A stretch of DNA of 64,000 nucleotides from Idiomarina abyssalis. GTDB taxonomy: Bacteria; Pseudomonadota; Gammaproteobacteria; Enterobacterales; Alteromonadaceae. The stretch's first letter is position 1. Each line of letters opens with the position of its first letter. Below the pieces are notes generated by a model, which saw only the letters and a list, made by a program, of their open reading frames with translations, searched no databases and was not told where the DNA came from. This document shows positions 36,917 to 48,429 of the stretch, piece after piece. A program made the translations under genes and the position numbers. The stretch is taken from the NCBI RefSeq assembly GCF_900116625.1, contig NZ_FPBE01000001.1, positions 868,001 through 932,000 on the forward strand, written 5' to 3'.

Positions 36917-37306
36917 TTACTCGCCGGCAACTACCGGCAGTTTTTTCTCCTGCCAGGCACTCATCCCTCCATCGACGCTATAAACGTCGTTGAACCCCAT
37001 GCGTTGCAGGCTTTCCGCTGCCAGAGCTGAACGCCCACCGGTGCGACAAATAAGATACAGGGGCTTCTCAGCAATGCGCTCAAGTGCATTATCATAACCT
37101 GCCACATCGGGGTGTTGATTCAATTGCATTTCCAGCACACCCCGGGGCATATTCACTGCTTCGCGAATATGGCCCTGACCGTATTCCGCAGGTTCTCTCA
37201 CGTCGATGACACGAGCGCCCTGCTCTATTGCCTTTTGTAAGTCATCGGTTGTTACTTCTTTTACATTAGATTTCGCTTTGCCACATAACTCTTGTGCTGT
37301 AATCAT
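36917..37306 (-). CDS. Single-domain rhodanese-like protein
   Basis: A 129-residue sulfurtransferase-type protein. The N-terminal 15 residues are an extra strand, then the rhodanese core has VIDVREPAEYGQGHI, and the active loop is CRTGGRS with Cys87. The CRTGGRS loop has six residues after Cys, typical of GlpE/PspE-like sulfur carriers rather than arsenate reductases. It would pass persulfide sulfur to an unknown acceptor. It lies 15 bases downstream of the methyltransferase on the same strand. Confidence 0.88.
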   Translation of the reverse strand: MITAQELCGKAKSNVKEVTTDDLQKAIEQGARVIDVREPAEYGQGHIREAVNMPRGVLEMQLNQHPDVAGYDNALERIAEKPLYLICRTGGRSALAAESLQRMGFNDVYSVDGGMSAWQEKKLPVVAGE

Positions 37307-37321
37307 AAATTCAATACCTCT

Positions 37322-38077
37322 TTAATTGCGTTTAGATTTTGAAAACTGTTTTGTCGTCATTGCCGCTGCCGTTTGTCTTCCATTTACCGCAAGCTGTTTG
37401 CGCTGAACAGAGGGTTTCAATCGAGTTATTAAAGTTTGTTTCCTGGCCACAATAAAGTAAGCGGCGCGCATTCCCGGTATCACTTCGCTCAGCTTTGTTG
37501 ACCAGTCGCTTCCTCTGTGTTCGCTGTGGTGTAAAAAGTGTGAAACATAAAATTCAGACTCAAGCACCTCAAACCCTAAAACTTCCAGCCAGTCTTTTAC
37601 TCTTATCAACGTAAAATACCGCCCACACCAGGGAAAGCTCTTTTTATGACGAACAAAGAATCCACTCGCTACTGCCGGGCTATATGGATTAAAGCCAGTC
37701 AACACCAGTACACCGTCATCATCCAGAACTCGAGTAACCTCTCTTAATAGCTTGTGTGGGTTTTGACAAAATTCAAGGACAAAAGGAGCAATAAGGTTAT
37801 CCACACTGTCTTGTTTTAGCGCCATGTCAGTCAACTTACTACGCACCGCCACCTTTCCGGCGGCACCTAAAGTCAGCCAGTCTGCGTTGCCTCTAAAGCA
37901 CTCATTGAGCCCCGGTCCCAGTGAGCTAATTGCTACCGTCTTTCCGGGTTTCAACCTGCGTTGGTGAGACCGGATAAGCTCCGCCGTTTGCTCCACCATG
38001 TACTGCCCACAGGCCATTTGTTGCCAATCTTCCGGAGCTGCTAAATCAATTTTTGAGTACGCTGGTTTAATTAACAC
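37322..38077 (-). CDS. Class I SAM-dependent methyltransferase (YafS-like)
   Basis: A 251-residue methyltransferase-11 type protein. The SAM site is degenerate at motif I (AISSLGPGLNE) but later motifs are clear: NLIAPFVLEFCQNPHKLLREV and VLDDDGVLVLTGFNPYSP. A basic tail ends the protein. Position next to gloB, rnhA and dnaQ matches E. coli yafS, whose substrate is not established. It diverges from gloB across a 74-base gap. Confidence 0.82.
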   Translation of the reverse strand: MLIKPAYSKIDLAAPEDWQQMACGQYMVEQTAELIRSHQRRLKPGKTVAISSLGPGLNECFRGNADWLTLGAAGKVAVRSKLTDMALKQDSVDNLIAPFVLEFCQNPHKLLREVTRVLDDDGVLVLTGFNPYSPAVASGFFVRHKKSFPWCGRYFTLIRVKDWLEVLGFEVLESEFYVSHFLHHSEHRGSDWSTKLSEVIPGMRAAYFIVARKQTLITRLKPSVQRKQLAVNGRQTAAAMTTKQFSKSKRN

Positions 38078-38151
38078 GGCTAATTCCTGTATTATGAACT
38101 TATCTTCAACTTACTCGCTGGGTTTCTCATCCTAGCGTTATAGGGGGTAAC

Positions 38152-38913
38152 ATGCGAGTTCATGCAATTGAAGCTTTTGATGACAATTATATATGGGCGA
38201 TTGAAACCAGTAATAATGACACGGTTATTATTGTAGACCCTGGAGAAGCTAAACCCGTTCAACAATGGCTGAAACAAAACAATAAAAGTATTGATTCTAT
38301 TCTGGTCACTCACCACCATTACGATCACACAGGTGGTATTGCTGAATTGCTCCAGGAAACTCCATGTCAGGTCATTGGCCCGAATAACCCTGAAATAAAA
38401 ACCTTAACTAAAACGGTCAGCGAGGGTGACACAGTAACGGTTGGCGGCATTTCATGGCAGATTTTTAGTACGCCGGGACATACTTTAGATCACATTAGTT
38501 TTTATACTCCAGGTTTCCTATTCTGCGGTGACACACTATTTTCTGGCGGATGTGGTCGAATGTTTGAGGGCACACCAGAACAGTTTACCCGTTCTCTTTT
38601 AAAGCTACGCAAGCTTCCGGGTGAAACCCGAGTATTCTGTGCGCATGAGTACACCCAGGCAAACCTCTCATTTGCATTAAAAGTTGAGCCAAACAACGCT
38701 GTACTACAAAGTTATGCTGAAAAGGTCAAAATGCTGCGTGAGCAAGACCTAATTACTCTACCGAGTACGTTACAGCTGGAGTTAGCCATTAACCCCTTTC
38801 TTCGTTTTGATCAGAAAAGTGTTATTGCAGCGGCCAGCGAACATGCCGGAAGTGTAAAAAATACCCCTGAGGACGTTTTTTACACAATTAGACAGTGGAA
38901 AGATAACGCGTGA
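38152..38913 (+). CDS. gloB: Hydroxyacylglutathione hydrolase (glyoxalase II)
   Basis: A 253-residue metallo-beta-lactamase-fold enzyme that splits S-lactoylglutathione to lactate and glutathione, completing methylglyoxal detoxification. The binuclear metal motif is THHHYDHTGG (residues 53-62), with further ligands in STPGHTLDHISFY, GDTLFSGGCGR and VFCAHEYT. The C-terminal substrate domain includes NPFLRFDQ. Length matches E. coli GloB (251). It is divergent from the methyltransferase and is followed 48 bases later by mltD, the same order as in E. coli. Confidence 0.95.
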   Translation: MRVHAIEAFDDNYIWAIETSNNDTVIIVDPGEAKPVQQWLKQNNKSIDSILVTHHHYDHTGGIAELLQETPCQVIGPNNPEIKTLTKTVSEGDTVTVGGISWQIFSTPGHTLDHISFYTPGFLFCGDTLFSGGCGRMFEGTPEQFTRSLLKLRKLPGETRVFCAHEYTQANLSFALKVEPNNAVLQSYAEKVKMLREQDLITLPSTLQLELAINPFLRFDQKSVIAAASEHAGSVKNTPEDVFYTIRQWKDNA

Positions 38914-38961
38914 TTCTTTAAACTCCTCAAGATTTTAATAATTATCGGAAGTAAATTACGC

Positions 38962-40593
38962 ATGACAAACAGCAAGCGAAAGAACACATGGTTTAAGTAC
39001 TGTATGGTAGCCAGTGGCCTGGCATTGGGTGGCTGCCAAAACACGATGCTGTTTAGCGACAACGACCCGATAGAAACCAACCAGCCATCTGAGCTCAAAT
39101 TAACACCCATTCCTGAAGAAGTGATTAGCCAGCCCACTGAAGAAGAAGTGGCTGCGACCAAACCTGTCGAGTTGACACCTCAGGAGCAGGACGACCTATG
39201 GGTAAGAATTCGGCAGCAGCTGCATTTTGAGGTACCGGATGTACCCAGAGTTCAAAGTCAGCGCAACTGGTATGCGAGTCACCCCGAATATTTGGACCGA
39301 GTAGCTAAGCGGCCCGAGCCTTATCTTCACTTAATTGTTGAAGAGCTGGAAAAGCGCGACATGCCGGTTGACCTGGCCTTATTACCGATAGTAGAAAGCG
39401 CCTTCGACCCATTCGCCTATTCCCACGGCAGTGCTTCGGGTGTTTGGCAGTTTATTCCGGGTACAGCACGCCAATATGGTTTAGACATCAACTGGTGGTA
39501 CGACGGCCGCCGTGACGTTTTTGCAGCAACTCATGCCGCGTTAGACTATTTACAAGCGTTACACCGTTACTTTGACGGCAACTGGATGCATGCCCTTGCT
39601 GCCTACAATTCGGGTGAGGGTCGCGTGGCCGCAGCCATTCGGAAAAATGAACGATTAAACAAACCAACTGACTTCTGGAACCTATCTCTACCGCGCGAAA
39701 CAAGAGCTTACGTGCCCAAGTTGCTTGCGTTAGCAGAAATACTTGCCAACAGTGAAGAGTATGGCATTGCATGGTACCCCATTGAAAACCAACCCAAACT
39801 GGAAGTGGTTGAGACTCCGGCGCAAATTGATTTAGCATTAGCCGCTGACATGGCTGATATGCCGCTGGATTCACTGCACCAATACAACTCAGGTTATAAC
39901 CGTTGGGCAACGGCACCAAACGGGCCACACCGTTTACTTCTTCCTCACCAAAATGCGGAAAAGTTTAAGCAGGCATTAAGTGAAACCGAGCCTAAAGATT
40001 GGCTGAGCTGGACGCGCCATGAGGTTAAATCCGGTGAAAGTCTGTTAACCATTTCTAGTAAATACAATACCTCGGTCGACGTCATTCAGCAGGTTAACGA
40101 TATAAGCAGTCATATCATCCGCGCAGGTGAACATCTGTTAGTGCCTGTTGCGACCTTGAATATCGACAACTATAAGCTATCTCAGGATCAGCGACGCGAA
40201 GACCGTCAAGATCAAAAGCGTCAGGGTAAACGTCTAGAGCACGTTGTCCAGTCCGGTGATACACTATGGGATCTTAGCCGTGCTTACAGTGTCAATTTAC
40301 GAGATCTAGCACGTTGGAATTCTATGGCTCCTGGTGATTATTTAAGACCAGGGCAAGAATTGGTGGTTTGGACGGAAGCTGAACCCTCTTCGGCAGTACA
40401 AAGCGGTATCAACAGTATTATGCGTAATATCCGATACCGTGTACGCACCGGTGACTCACTGGCCAGGATTGCTGATAAGTTTAATGTCACCATTCGTCAA
40501 ATAGAGCAATGGAATAATATTCAGCGCAATCGATATCTACAGCCAGGACAAATGCTTAAGTTAAAAGTAAATGTCACTGAGGTGAGTAGTTGA
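38962..40593 (+). CDS. mltD: Membrane-bound lytic murein transglycosylase D, LysM repeats
   Basis: A 543-residue outer-membrane lipoprotein. The lipobox is LGGC with Cys25. The lytic transglycosylase (SLT) domain follows with the catalytic Glu in LPIVESAFDPFAYS, then GSASGVWQFIPGTARQYGL and LAAYNSGEGRVAAAI. The C-terminal part has LysM modules for peptidoglycan binding at roughly 355-400, 428-470 and 490-535 (HEVKSGESLLTISSKYN, HVVQSGDTLWDLSRAYS, YRVRTGDSLARIADKFN). MltD cleaves glycan strands to 1,6-anhydro products. The stop overlaps or nearly touches the next small gene. Confidence 0.94.
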   Translation: MTNSKRKNTWFKYCMVASGLALGGCQNTMLFSDNDPIETNQPSELKLTPIPEEVISQPTEEEVAATKPVELTPQEQDDLWVRIRQQLHFEVPDVPRVQSQRNWYASHPEYLDRVAKRPEPYLHLIVEELEKRDMPVDLALLPIVESAFDPFAYSHGSASGVWQFIPGTARQYGLDINWWYDGRRDVFAATHAALDYLQALHRYFDGNWMHALAAYNSGEGRVAAAIRKNERLNKPTDFWNLSLPRETRAYVPKLLALAEILANSEEYGIAWYPIENQPKLEVVETPAQIDLALAADMADMPLDSLHQYNSGYNRWATAPNGPHRLLLPHQNAEKFKQALSETEPKDWLSWTRHEVKSGESLLTISSKYNTSVDVIQQVNDISSHIIRAGEHLLVPVATLNIDNYKLSQDQRREDRQDQKRQGKRLEHVVQSGDTLWDLSRAYSVNLRDLARWNSMAPGDYLRPGQELVVWTEAEPSSAVQSGINSIMRNIRYRVRTGDSLARIADKFNVTIRQIEQWNNIQRNRYLQPGQMLKLKVNVTEVSS

Positions 40594-40601
40594 GGCAACC
40601 T

Positions 40602-43129
<2,528 letters not shown>

Positions 43130-44029
43130 TTAAGCTGAATGTTTACGTTCAAACTCACGAATACGTTGGCGAGCTTCGTGAATCGACTGGCGGGTCAATA
43201 ACTGGCGCTGCCCATCCAAAACCTGTCCTTGCGGAATTTCGGTGGCAAGCTTCTTAGCCGCATTAAGCATCATATTAAAGGCTTGCTGGCCGTCAAACTT
43301 CATGGGTAACGCCATGAAAAAGGCAACACCTTCAGTTTCGAAGTTTTCCATATTATCCAGATCAAAAGTTCCCGGGTTGAACATATTCGCCACACTGAAA
43401 ATCATCGGTCCCGTACCGGCCGTATTTTCGTAGCGATGGAAGATACCCAGCTCTCCGAACTTACAGCCCAGCTCAGTCATCATTTGCAATAAGACAGCGC
43501 CTTGTACCGGCCCCTTAACATGCAAGGCAATAACTTCTTCCGGAACCGCCTCAAAATCTTCAGAGTTTTTCTGATTATCTTCCTCTACCGTTTCGTACTG
43601 CTCGACTTCCTCGTCATGTTCGTCGTTATCGTCGAATTTAAGCTCCGTTTGCTCAACGTCAACTTGCTCTTCATTACTGACACGCATAGAGGGTAGTGAC
43701 TCGGAAAGCTCGTCATCACGATCTAAATCCATCGACATTTGTTCAATATGCTCGTTGTCGTCCTCTTTCTCTGAGGTCGAAGAGCTTAGTTCAGGCGCAA
43801 CAGACTCTTTGGCTTCTGCCGCTTCTTCCGCCTTATGTTTAACGACACGTACTTCGCCTATACCGTCGTCATCAAAAGCTGACGACTGTTGTTGCCTATT
43901 TTCAGCGACGCGTTGTTCACGTTGACGCTGTTGCGCATTGCCTTTACGTATTTTCCAGACGCCATGTGCAACAATGCCGGCTATTGCCAGAATCCCAAGA
44001 ATACTAAGGGTAATTTGTAAACTGCCCAT
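43130..44029 (-). CDS. zipA: Cell division protein ZipA
   Basis: A 299-residue inner-membrane protein that tethers FtsZ at the division site. One N-terminal membrane helix (LQITLSILGILAIAGIVAHG), a basic segment, a long acidic linker (about residues 45-165, many Glu/Asp) and the C-terminal FtsZ-binding domain are visible. That domain starts VIALHVKGPVQGAVLLQMM and ends ARQRIREFERKHSA. The linker is acidic rather than the Pro/Gln-rich type of E. coli. smc precedes it by 21 bases and ligA follows by 12, so the three are probably one operon. Confidence 0.93.
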   Translation of the reverse strand: MGSLQITLSILGILAIAGIVAHGVWKIRKGNAQQRQREQRVAENRQQQSSAFDDDGIGEVRVVKHKAEEAAEAKESVAPELSSSTSEKEDDNEHIEQMSMDLDRDDELSESLPSMRVSNEEQVDVEQTELKFDDNDEHDEEVEQYETVEEDNQKNSEDFEAVPEEVIALHVKGPVQGAVLLQMMTELGCKFGELGIFHRYENTAGTGPMIFSVANMFNPGTFDLDNMENFETEGVAFFMALPMKFDGQQAFNMMLNAAKKLATEIPQGQVLDGQRQLLTRQSIHEARQRIREFERKHSA

Positions 44030-44050
44030 TTTCGCTCCATAAAGCCTGTT

Positions 44051-47000
44051 TTAACCAGCGTCTGTCATCGCCACAGCCTGTTCCACATCAACGGCTACTA
44101 ACCGCGAGACACCCGCTTCTTGCATGGTGACCCCGGCCAGGTGAGTTGCCATTTCCATAGCCACCTTGTTGTGACTAATATAAATAAATTGTACCGATTC
44201 CGACATTTCACTGACCAGGCGACAAAAACGACCCACATTGGCGTCATCTAGCGGTGCATCAACCTCATCTAGCAAGCAAAAGGGTGCCGGATTCAAGCGA
44301 AATATCGCGAACACCAATGATAATGCGGTCAGCGCCTTTTCTCCACCGCTCAGCAAATGAATTGTACTGTTTTTCTTACCCGGTGGCCGTGCCATGATAG
44401 TAACGCCTGTTTCCAGTAAGTCATCATCGGTAAGTTCCAGCGTAGCACTACCACCACCAAAAACTTTAGGAAACAAAATTTGTAAATCATGGTTTATTGC
44501 ATCAAAGGTTGTTTTAAACCGGTGACGCGTTTCTTTGTCAATCTTACGGATAGCAGCTTCGAGAGTCTCTAACGCCGATGATAGATCATCCACCTGCTGG
44601 TCGAGATACCGTTTACGCTCTCTTTGCGCTTCAGCTTCATCAATTGCCGCTAAGTTTATAGCACCGAGTCGTTTTATCTTACTCTGTATTGATTCCAGAT
44701 CTTGTTGCCACTGCTTTTCGTCAGCTTCAGAGGACAGCTCTTCCAATATACTTTTCAAAGTAAGACCTGTCTCAGCCAGAGTTTCAAGCACGGCCTGACT
44801 GCGTTCCTGAAGCTTAACCTGCTCAATTTCAGTGGTTTGCATCGCCTCTTTGGCCTGACCTATTTTGCTTTGAATTGCACTCTGTCCCTGAGTTATTTGT
44901 TGCAAGTCATGTTCTAACCGCGACAATTGCTGGCGTTGCTCCTGCAATTGTTCCGCAACTTCACCGCGCTTATCCAGTAACTCCGTCAACCGCTCATCGA
45001 GTGCATCTTGATTCTCATCTGTGTCTGCAGCCTGTTGCTCACTGCGTTCCTGCAGAAGTTGCTGGTAGCGTTGTTCACTACGTTGCAGTAACTTCTGCAA
45101 CTGCGCGGCCTGAGCCTGTAAATTCTGCTGTTGCAGTGTCATCTGTTGCTGTTGACTGCGCAGTTGCTGCAACTGTTCATCTTCGGCTCGAACTTTAGAT
45201 TCCAATTGTGCGCCAAAGTCTTCATCAACCTGCTCAGTTTGTTCCAGCATCGATTCAAACTCTTCCAGCTGCATTTCAATTTGCTGTTGCTGCTCTGCCG
45301 AACTTTCAGCATGCAGTTGTTGCTCTTGCTGCTTATCTTGCACGTTCGCTAATTGCTGCTGTATTTGCTCAGCCTGCTGCATATTCCACTGCAATCGCTC
45401 TTCGACTTTACCCTGCTGATTACGAGTCTGCTGAACCTGCTCCTGAACCTGCTCCAGTTGCTCTTGTGCCTGCTCAACCTTCGTCTGAGTCTGTTCCAGC
45501 TGCGCTTCACTTTCAGACAACCTGGCTGCCAGCGACTCCAATTGTTCGAGTAACTTCTGACGCTGTGTCTGCAGGTGAAGGACACTATTATCCTCGTCAA
45601 CACGAGCTGCAATAAAGCCGTCCTGCCAATACCAGTTACCGGCTTTCGACACGGCAAAACTGGCATCACTCTGTTGCAAATGCTGCCTGGCACTTGCTTC
45701 CTGGTCAATTGCCAGGCACTGCTGCAACGGCGCCCAATAACGTAATGGACCTTTGACTTTATTAGCCAGCGACCAGCTCTCGGGCTCTTGTGCGCTTGCA
45801 GGCCAAATCAACTTTACACCGGAAACTGCTTGTGTGTCTTCCGGAGCTTGCTCCAGAACCACGGCATCCAACCAGTCATAAGCCAGCTGTTCAACCGCCA
45901 TTTCCCAGCCACTTTCAGCCTGCAGTAATTCCCTGACCTTCAAGTTGTCTGGATACTTCTCCTGTATCCATCTTTCACTGCGGCTGTCGTTATTTTGCTT
46001 CCCTTCCAGCAATTGCTCAATGGCGGTTAACTGAGCCTGAGCTTTATCTTGTTGCTGTTGAGTCTGTCGATGTTGTTCCTGTTGTTCTTTAAGAGCTTGC
46101 TGAAGTTTCTGCAGTTGGTCTTTACTGTGCTGATACCGAGTTTCTTCCTGCTCCAGCTGACCCTTTAACTCAACCAGAGCCTGTTCGTTCTCGTCAACAG
46201 ATAATGCTTGTTCCTGTTGCTGCAACTCTTGTTGCTGGCTGTGAAGTTGCTCGACTTGTTGCAACGCATATTGCTGGCTTTGTTTGAGCTCTTGCAGCTT
46301 CAGTTGCGCCTGCTGTCGCTGTTTTTCAACATCGCGTTGCTGTTGTTGGTGTTGTCTTTGTTGTTGCTGCCACTGCCGCCATTGCTCATTAGCTTGTTGA
46401 GACTGTTCTGATACCCTTTCGAGCTGTTCCTCAACCTGCTCCAGCTGAGGCTCCAGCATCAGTTGCTGCTCTTCCAGTTGTTCTCTTTGCAGGCGATCAT
46501 CCGCCAGTTGCTCATCCAGCTGGTTAATTTCTTCGTTTAACTGCTGCTGCCGTTGACTGCGCTGCTCTTTTAACTCTTGCTGATGCTTCAGTGTTTGCTC
46601 AATACGGGTTATTTCATTACCCACCGAGAACATCTTTTCCTGCGACTGCTCAACCTTATCGCGCGCTTCTTCTGCCTGCTCTTTCAGCTCAATCGCACCC
46701 CGTTCATCACCACTTTGCTGTGCCTGCCAGCGTTCAAGCTCCGTTTGCTGCTCCGCGTACTGCGCCTGCAACTGCTGTCGTTGATTATCCAACTTCAGCC
46801 AGCGCAGGGCCTGCAGTTCACCTTTAAATCTACGCTCACTGGCTTTCAGTTCTTTATAACGAATGGCAGCAGCTGCTTGACGCTCCAGCTTCTCGAGCTG
46901 TTGACCGAGCTCTTCGCGAACGTCACTCAGGCGTTCAAGGTTCTCGCGTGTATGCAGCATCCGGTTTTCGGTTTCTTTACGACGTTCCTTGTATTTTGAA

Positions 47001-47509
47001 ATGCCTGCGGCTTCTTCAATAAACACCCGCAGTTCCTGCGGACGTGATTCAATCAGGCGGGAAATCATGCCTTGTTCAATAATGGCGTAACTTCGCGGAC
47101 CCAGTCCGGTTCCCAGAAATAGGTCGGTAATATCACGGCGTCGGCAACGGCTGCCGTTCAAAAAATAGTTCGACTGGCCGTCTCGGGTCACCAGACGCTT
47201 AACTGAAATTTCATTGAATGCTGCGTACTCACCCTGAATACGTCCCGAACTGTTATCAAATACCAGCTCAACACTGGCCTGAGAAACCGGTTTACGGGCA
47301 CTGGAGCCATTAAAAATCACATCGCTCATGGCATCGCCACGCAAGTTTTTGGCTGAACTTTCACCCAGCACCCAGCGCACGGCATCAATCACATTGGATT
47401 TGCCACAGCCGTTCGGACCGACGACGCAGGTCATTTGGTCAGGGAAAGGAACTTTGGTTGGATCCACAAAAGATTTAAAACCAACCAGTTTGATGTGTTT
47501 TAGGCGCAT
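44051..47509 (-). CDS. smc: Chromosome segregation ATPase SMC
   Basis: An 1152-residue condensin subunit that shapes and segregates the chromosome. Walker A is GPNGCGKSN (31-39), the ABC signature is HLLSGGEKALTALSL, and Walker B is CLLDEVDAPLDD near the C-terminus. Two long coiled coils (about 165-500 and 670-1000) flank a hinge at roughly 510-660. The coils are unusually rich in glutamine, with many runs of three to five Gln, so the antisense strand shows long but meaningless Leu-rich open frames. This is a true SMC, not MukB. It diverges from cysZ and is followed by zipA. Confidence 0.95.
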   Translation of the reverse strand: MRLKHIKLVGFKSFVDPTKVPFPDQMTCVVGPNGCGKSNVIDAVRWVLGESSAKNLRGDAMSDVIFNGSSARKPVSQASVELVFDNSSGRIQGEYAAFNEISVKRLVTRDGQSNYFLNGSRCRRRDITDLFLGTGLGPRSYAIIEQGMISRLIESRPQELRVFIEEAAGISKYKERRKETENRMLHTRENLERLSDVREELGQQLEKLERQAAAAIRYKELKASERRFKGELQALRWLKLDNQRQQLQAQYAEQQTELERWQAQQSGDERGAIELKEQAEEARDKVEQSQEKMFSVGNEITRIEQTLKHQQELKEQRSQRQQQLNEEINQLDEQLADDRLQREQLEEQQLMLEPQLEQVEEQLERVSEQSQQANEQWRQWQQQQRQHQQQQRDVEKQRQQAQLKLQELKQSQQYALQQVEQLHSQQQELQQQEQALSVDENEQALVELKGQLEQEETRYQHSKDQLQKLQQALKEQQEQHRQTQQQQDKAQAQLTAIEQLLEGKQNNDSRSERWIQEKYPDNLKVRELLQAESGWEMAVEQLAYDWLDAVVLEQAPEDTQAVSGVKLIWPASAQEPESWSLANKVKGPLRYWAPLQQCLAIDQEASARQHLQQSDASFAVSKAGNWYWQDGFIAARVDEDNSVLHLQTQRQKLLEQLESLAARLSESEAQLEQTQTKVEQAQEQLEQVQEQVQQTRNQQGKVEERLQWNMQQAEQIQQQLANVQDKQQEQQLHAESSAEQQQQIEMQLEEFESMLEQTEQVDEDFGAQLESKVRAEDEQLQQLRSQQQQMTLQQQNLQAQAAQLQKLLQRSEQRYQQLLQERSEQQAADTDENQDALDERLTELLDKRGEVAEQLQEQRQQLSRLEHDLQQITQGQSAIQSKIGQAKEAMQTTEIEQVKLQERSQAVLETLAETGLTLKSILEELSSEADEKQWQQDLESIQSKIKRLGAINLAAIDEAEAQRERKRYLDQQVDDLSSALETLEAAIRKIDKETRHRFKTTFDAINHDLQILFPKVFGGGSATLELTDDDLLETGVTIMARPPGKKNSTIHLLSGGEKALTALSLVFAIFRLNPAPFCLLDEVDAPLDDANVGRFCRLVSEMSESVQFIYISHNKVAMEMATHLAGVTMQEAGVSRLVAVDVEQAVAMTDAG

Positions 47510-47653
47510 TCAGTTGTTTTTATTCGTTATTAGCACGACAGTTTATTATCACAAGACTCTAGCAGATCCGGTAGCCATTTGTAACAATTTAGCCCTCACA
47601 TTGCCACTGTATTGCCTTATTATAATAAGCAAATTTATACCTCTGGAGTTTTC

Positions 47654-48394
47654 ATGCAAAAAGCAGCCTACAGCGATTCTGGACTTGCTTACATAGGTCG
47701 AGGGTTACAACTTATCCGAACTAAGGGCCTCCGTCGTTATGTCCTAGTACCTATTCTGACCAACCTTATCCTGTTCTCGCTTGCTTTCAGCTGGCTGTAT
47801 AGCCAAGTCGACTATTGGTTGAATCGCTTTATGAGCTGGCTGCCCGACTTTTTCCAATGGCTGGAATTTCTTTTATGGCCACTTGCAGTTATTACCATTA
47901 TTGCGCTCTTCTCGTTTATTTTTAGCACCATCATGCATTTAATTGCGGCCCCTTTTAACGGGCTTCTGGCAGAAAAAGTTGAGCGCTACGAAAGTGGTGA
48001 AAGCCTCGGCGACGAGGGTTTCTTAGGTCTTTTTAAGGATATTCCGCGGACATTAAAACGGGAAATGCAAAAACTCATGTACTACATTCCGCGAGCGCTT
48101 GGCTTTTTTCTTTTGTCGCTCATTATTCCCGTTATCGGGCAGGTGCTTTGGTATATCTTTGTTTGCTGGATGATGTCGATACAGTACCTTGATTACCCCT
48201 TCGATAATCACAAACTGTCCTTCCCGAGGATGCGTTCCGAGTTGCATAAACGCCGCGGTAAAACACTGGGGTTTGGTTTCGGTGTCACCGTACTAACCAT
48301 GATACCACTGATTAATTTAATTATTATGCCGCTGGCGGTTTGTGGCGCGACCTCATTGTGGGTTGATCATTATCGTCGCAGTGCATTAAGTTGA
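47654..48394 (+). CDS. cysZ: Sulfate transporter CysZ
   Basis: A 246-residue inner-membrane protein with four to six hydrophobic segments. It opens with GLAYIGRGLQLIRTKGLRRYVLVP and has the CysZ block MHLIAAPFNGLLAEKVER followed by DYPFDNHKLSFPRMR. CysZ takes in sulfate for cysteine synthesis. The start is ATG 47654, preceded by CTGGAG; an earlier in-frame ATG at 47612 lacks support. In E. coli cysZ is also beside zipA; here smc lies between them, divergently. A strong terminator follows at 48402. Confidence 0.92.
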   Translation: MQKAAYSDSGLAYIGRGLQLIRTKGLRRYVLVPILTNLILFSLAFSWLYSQVDYWLNRFMSWLPDFFQWLEFLLWPLAVITIIALFSFIFSTIMHLIAAPFNGLLAEKVERYESGESLGDEGFLGLFKDIPRTLKREMQKLMYYIPRALGFFLLSLIIPVIGQVLWYIFVCWMMSIQYLDYPFDNHKLSFPRMRSELHKRRGKTLGFGFGVTVLTMIPLINLIIMPLAVCGATSLWVDHYRRSALS

Positions 48395-48401
48395 TAAAAG
48401 T

Positions 48402-48429
48402 AAACGACTGAGCGTTGGCTCAGTCGTTT
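48402..48429 (+). terminator. Terminator between cysZ and rmuC
   Basis: A perfect 12-pair stem AAACGACTGAGC/GCTCAGTCGTTT with a GTTG loop, followed on the plus strand by TTCTT. It ends the cysZ transcript, and the rmuC stop codon (48420-48422) lies in the right arm, so the same hairpin probably ends the minus-strand fumarase-rmuC transcript as well. Confidence 0.82.

Noticed and set aside
36907-36925. Short inverted repeat GGCGAGTAA/TTACTCGCC between rnhA and the rhodanese gene
   Set aside because: The stem includes both stop codons but has no U-run on either strand, so a terminator call is not supported.
44535-46999. Several long Leu/Ala-rich plus-strand open frames inside smc
   Set aside because: They arise because CAG/CAA glutamine codons read as CTG/TTG on the opposite strand; none has a ribosome site or a recognisable domain.
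47590-47640. TATAAT-like sequence before cysZ
   Set aside because: A good -10 is present near 47625 but no -35 at a normal distance, and the region is generally AT-rich.
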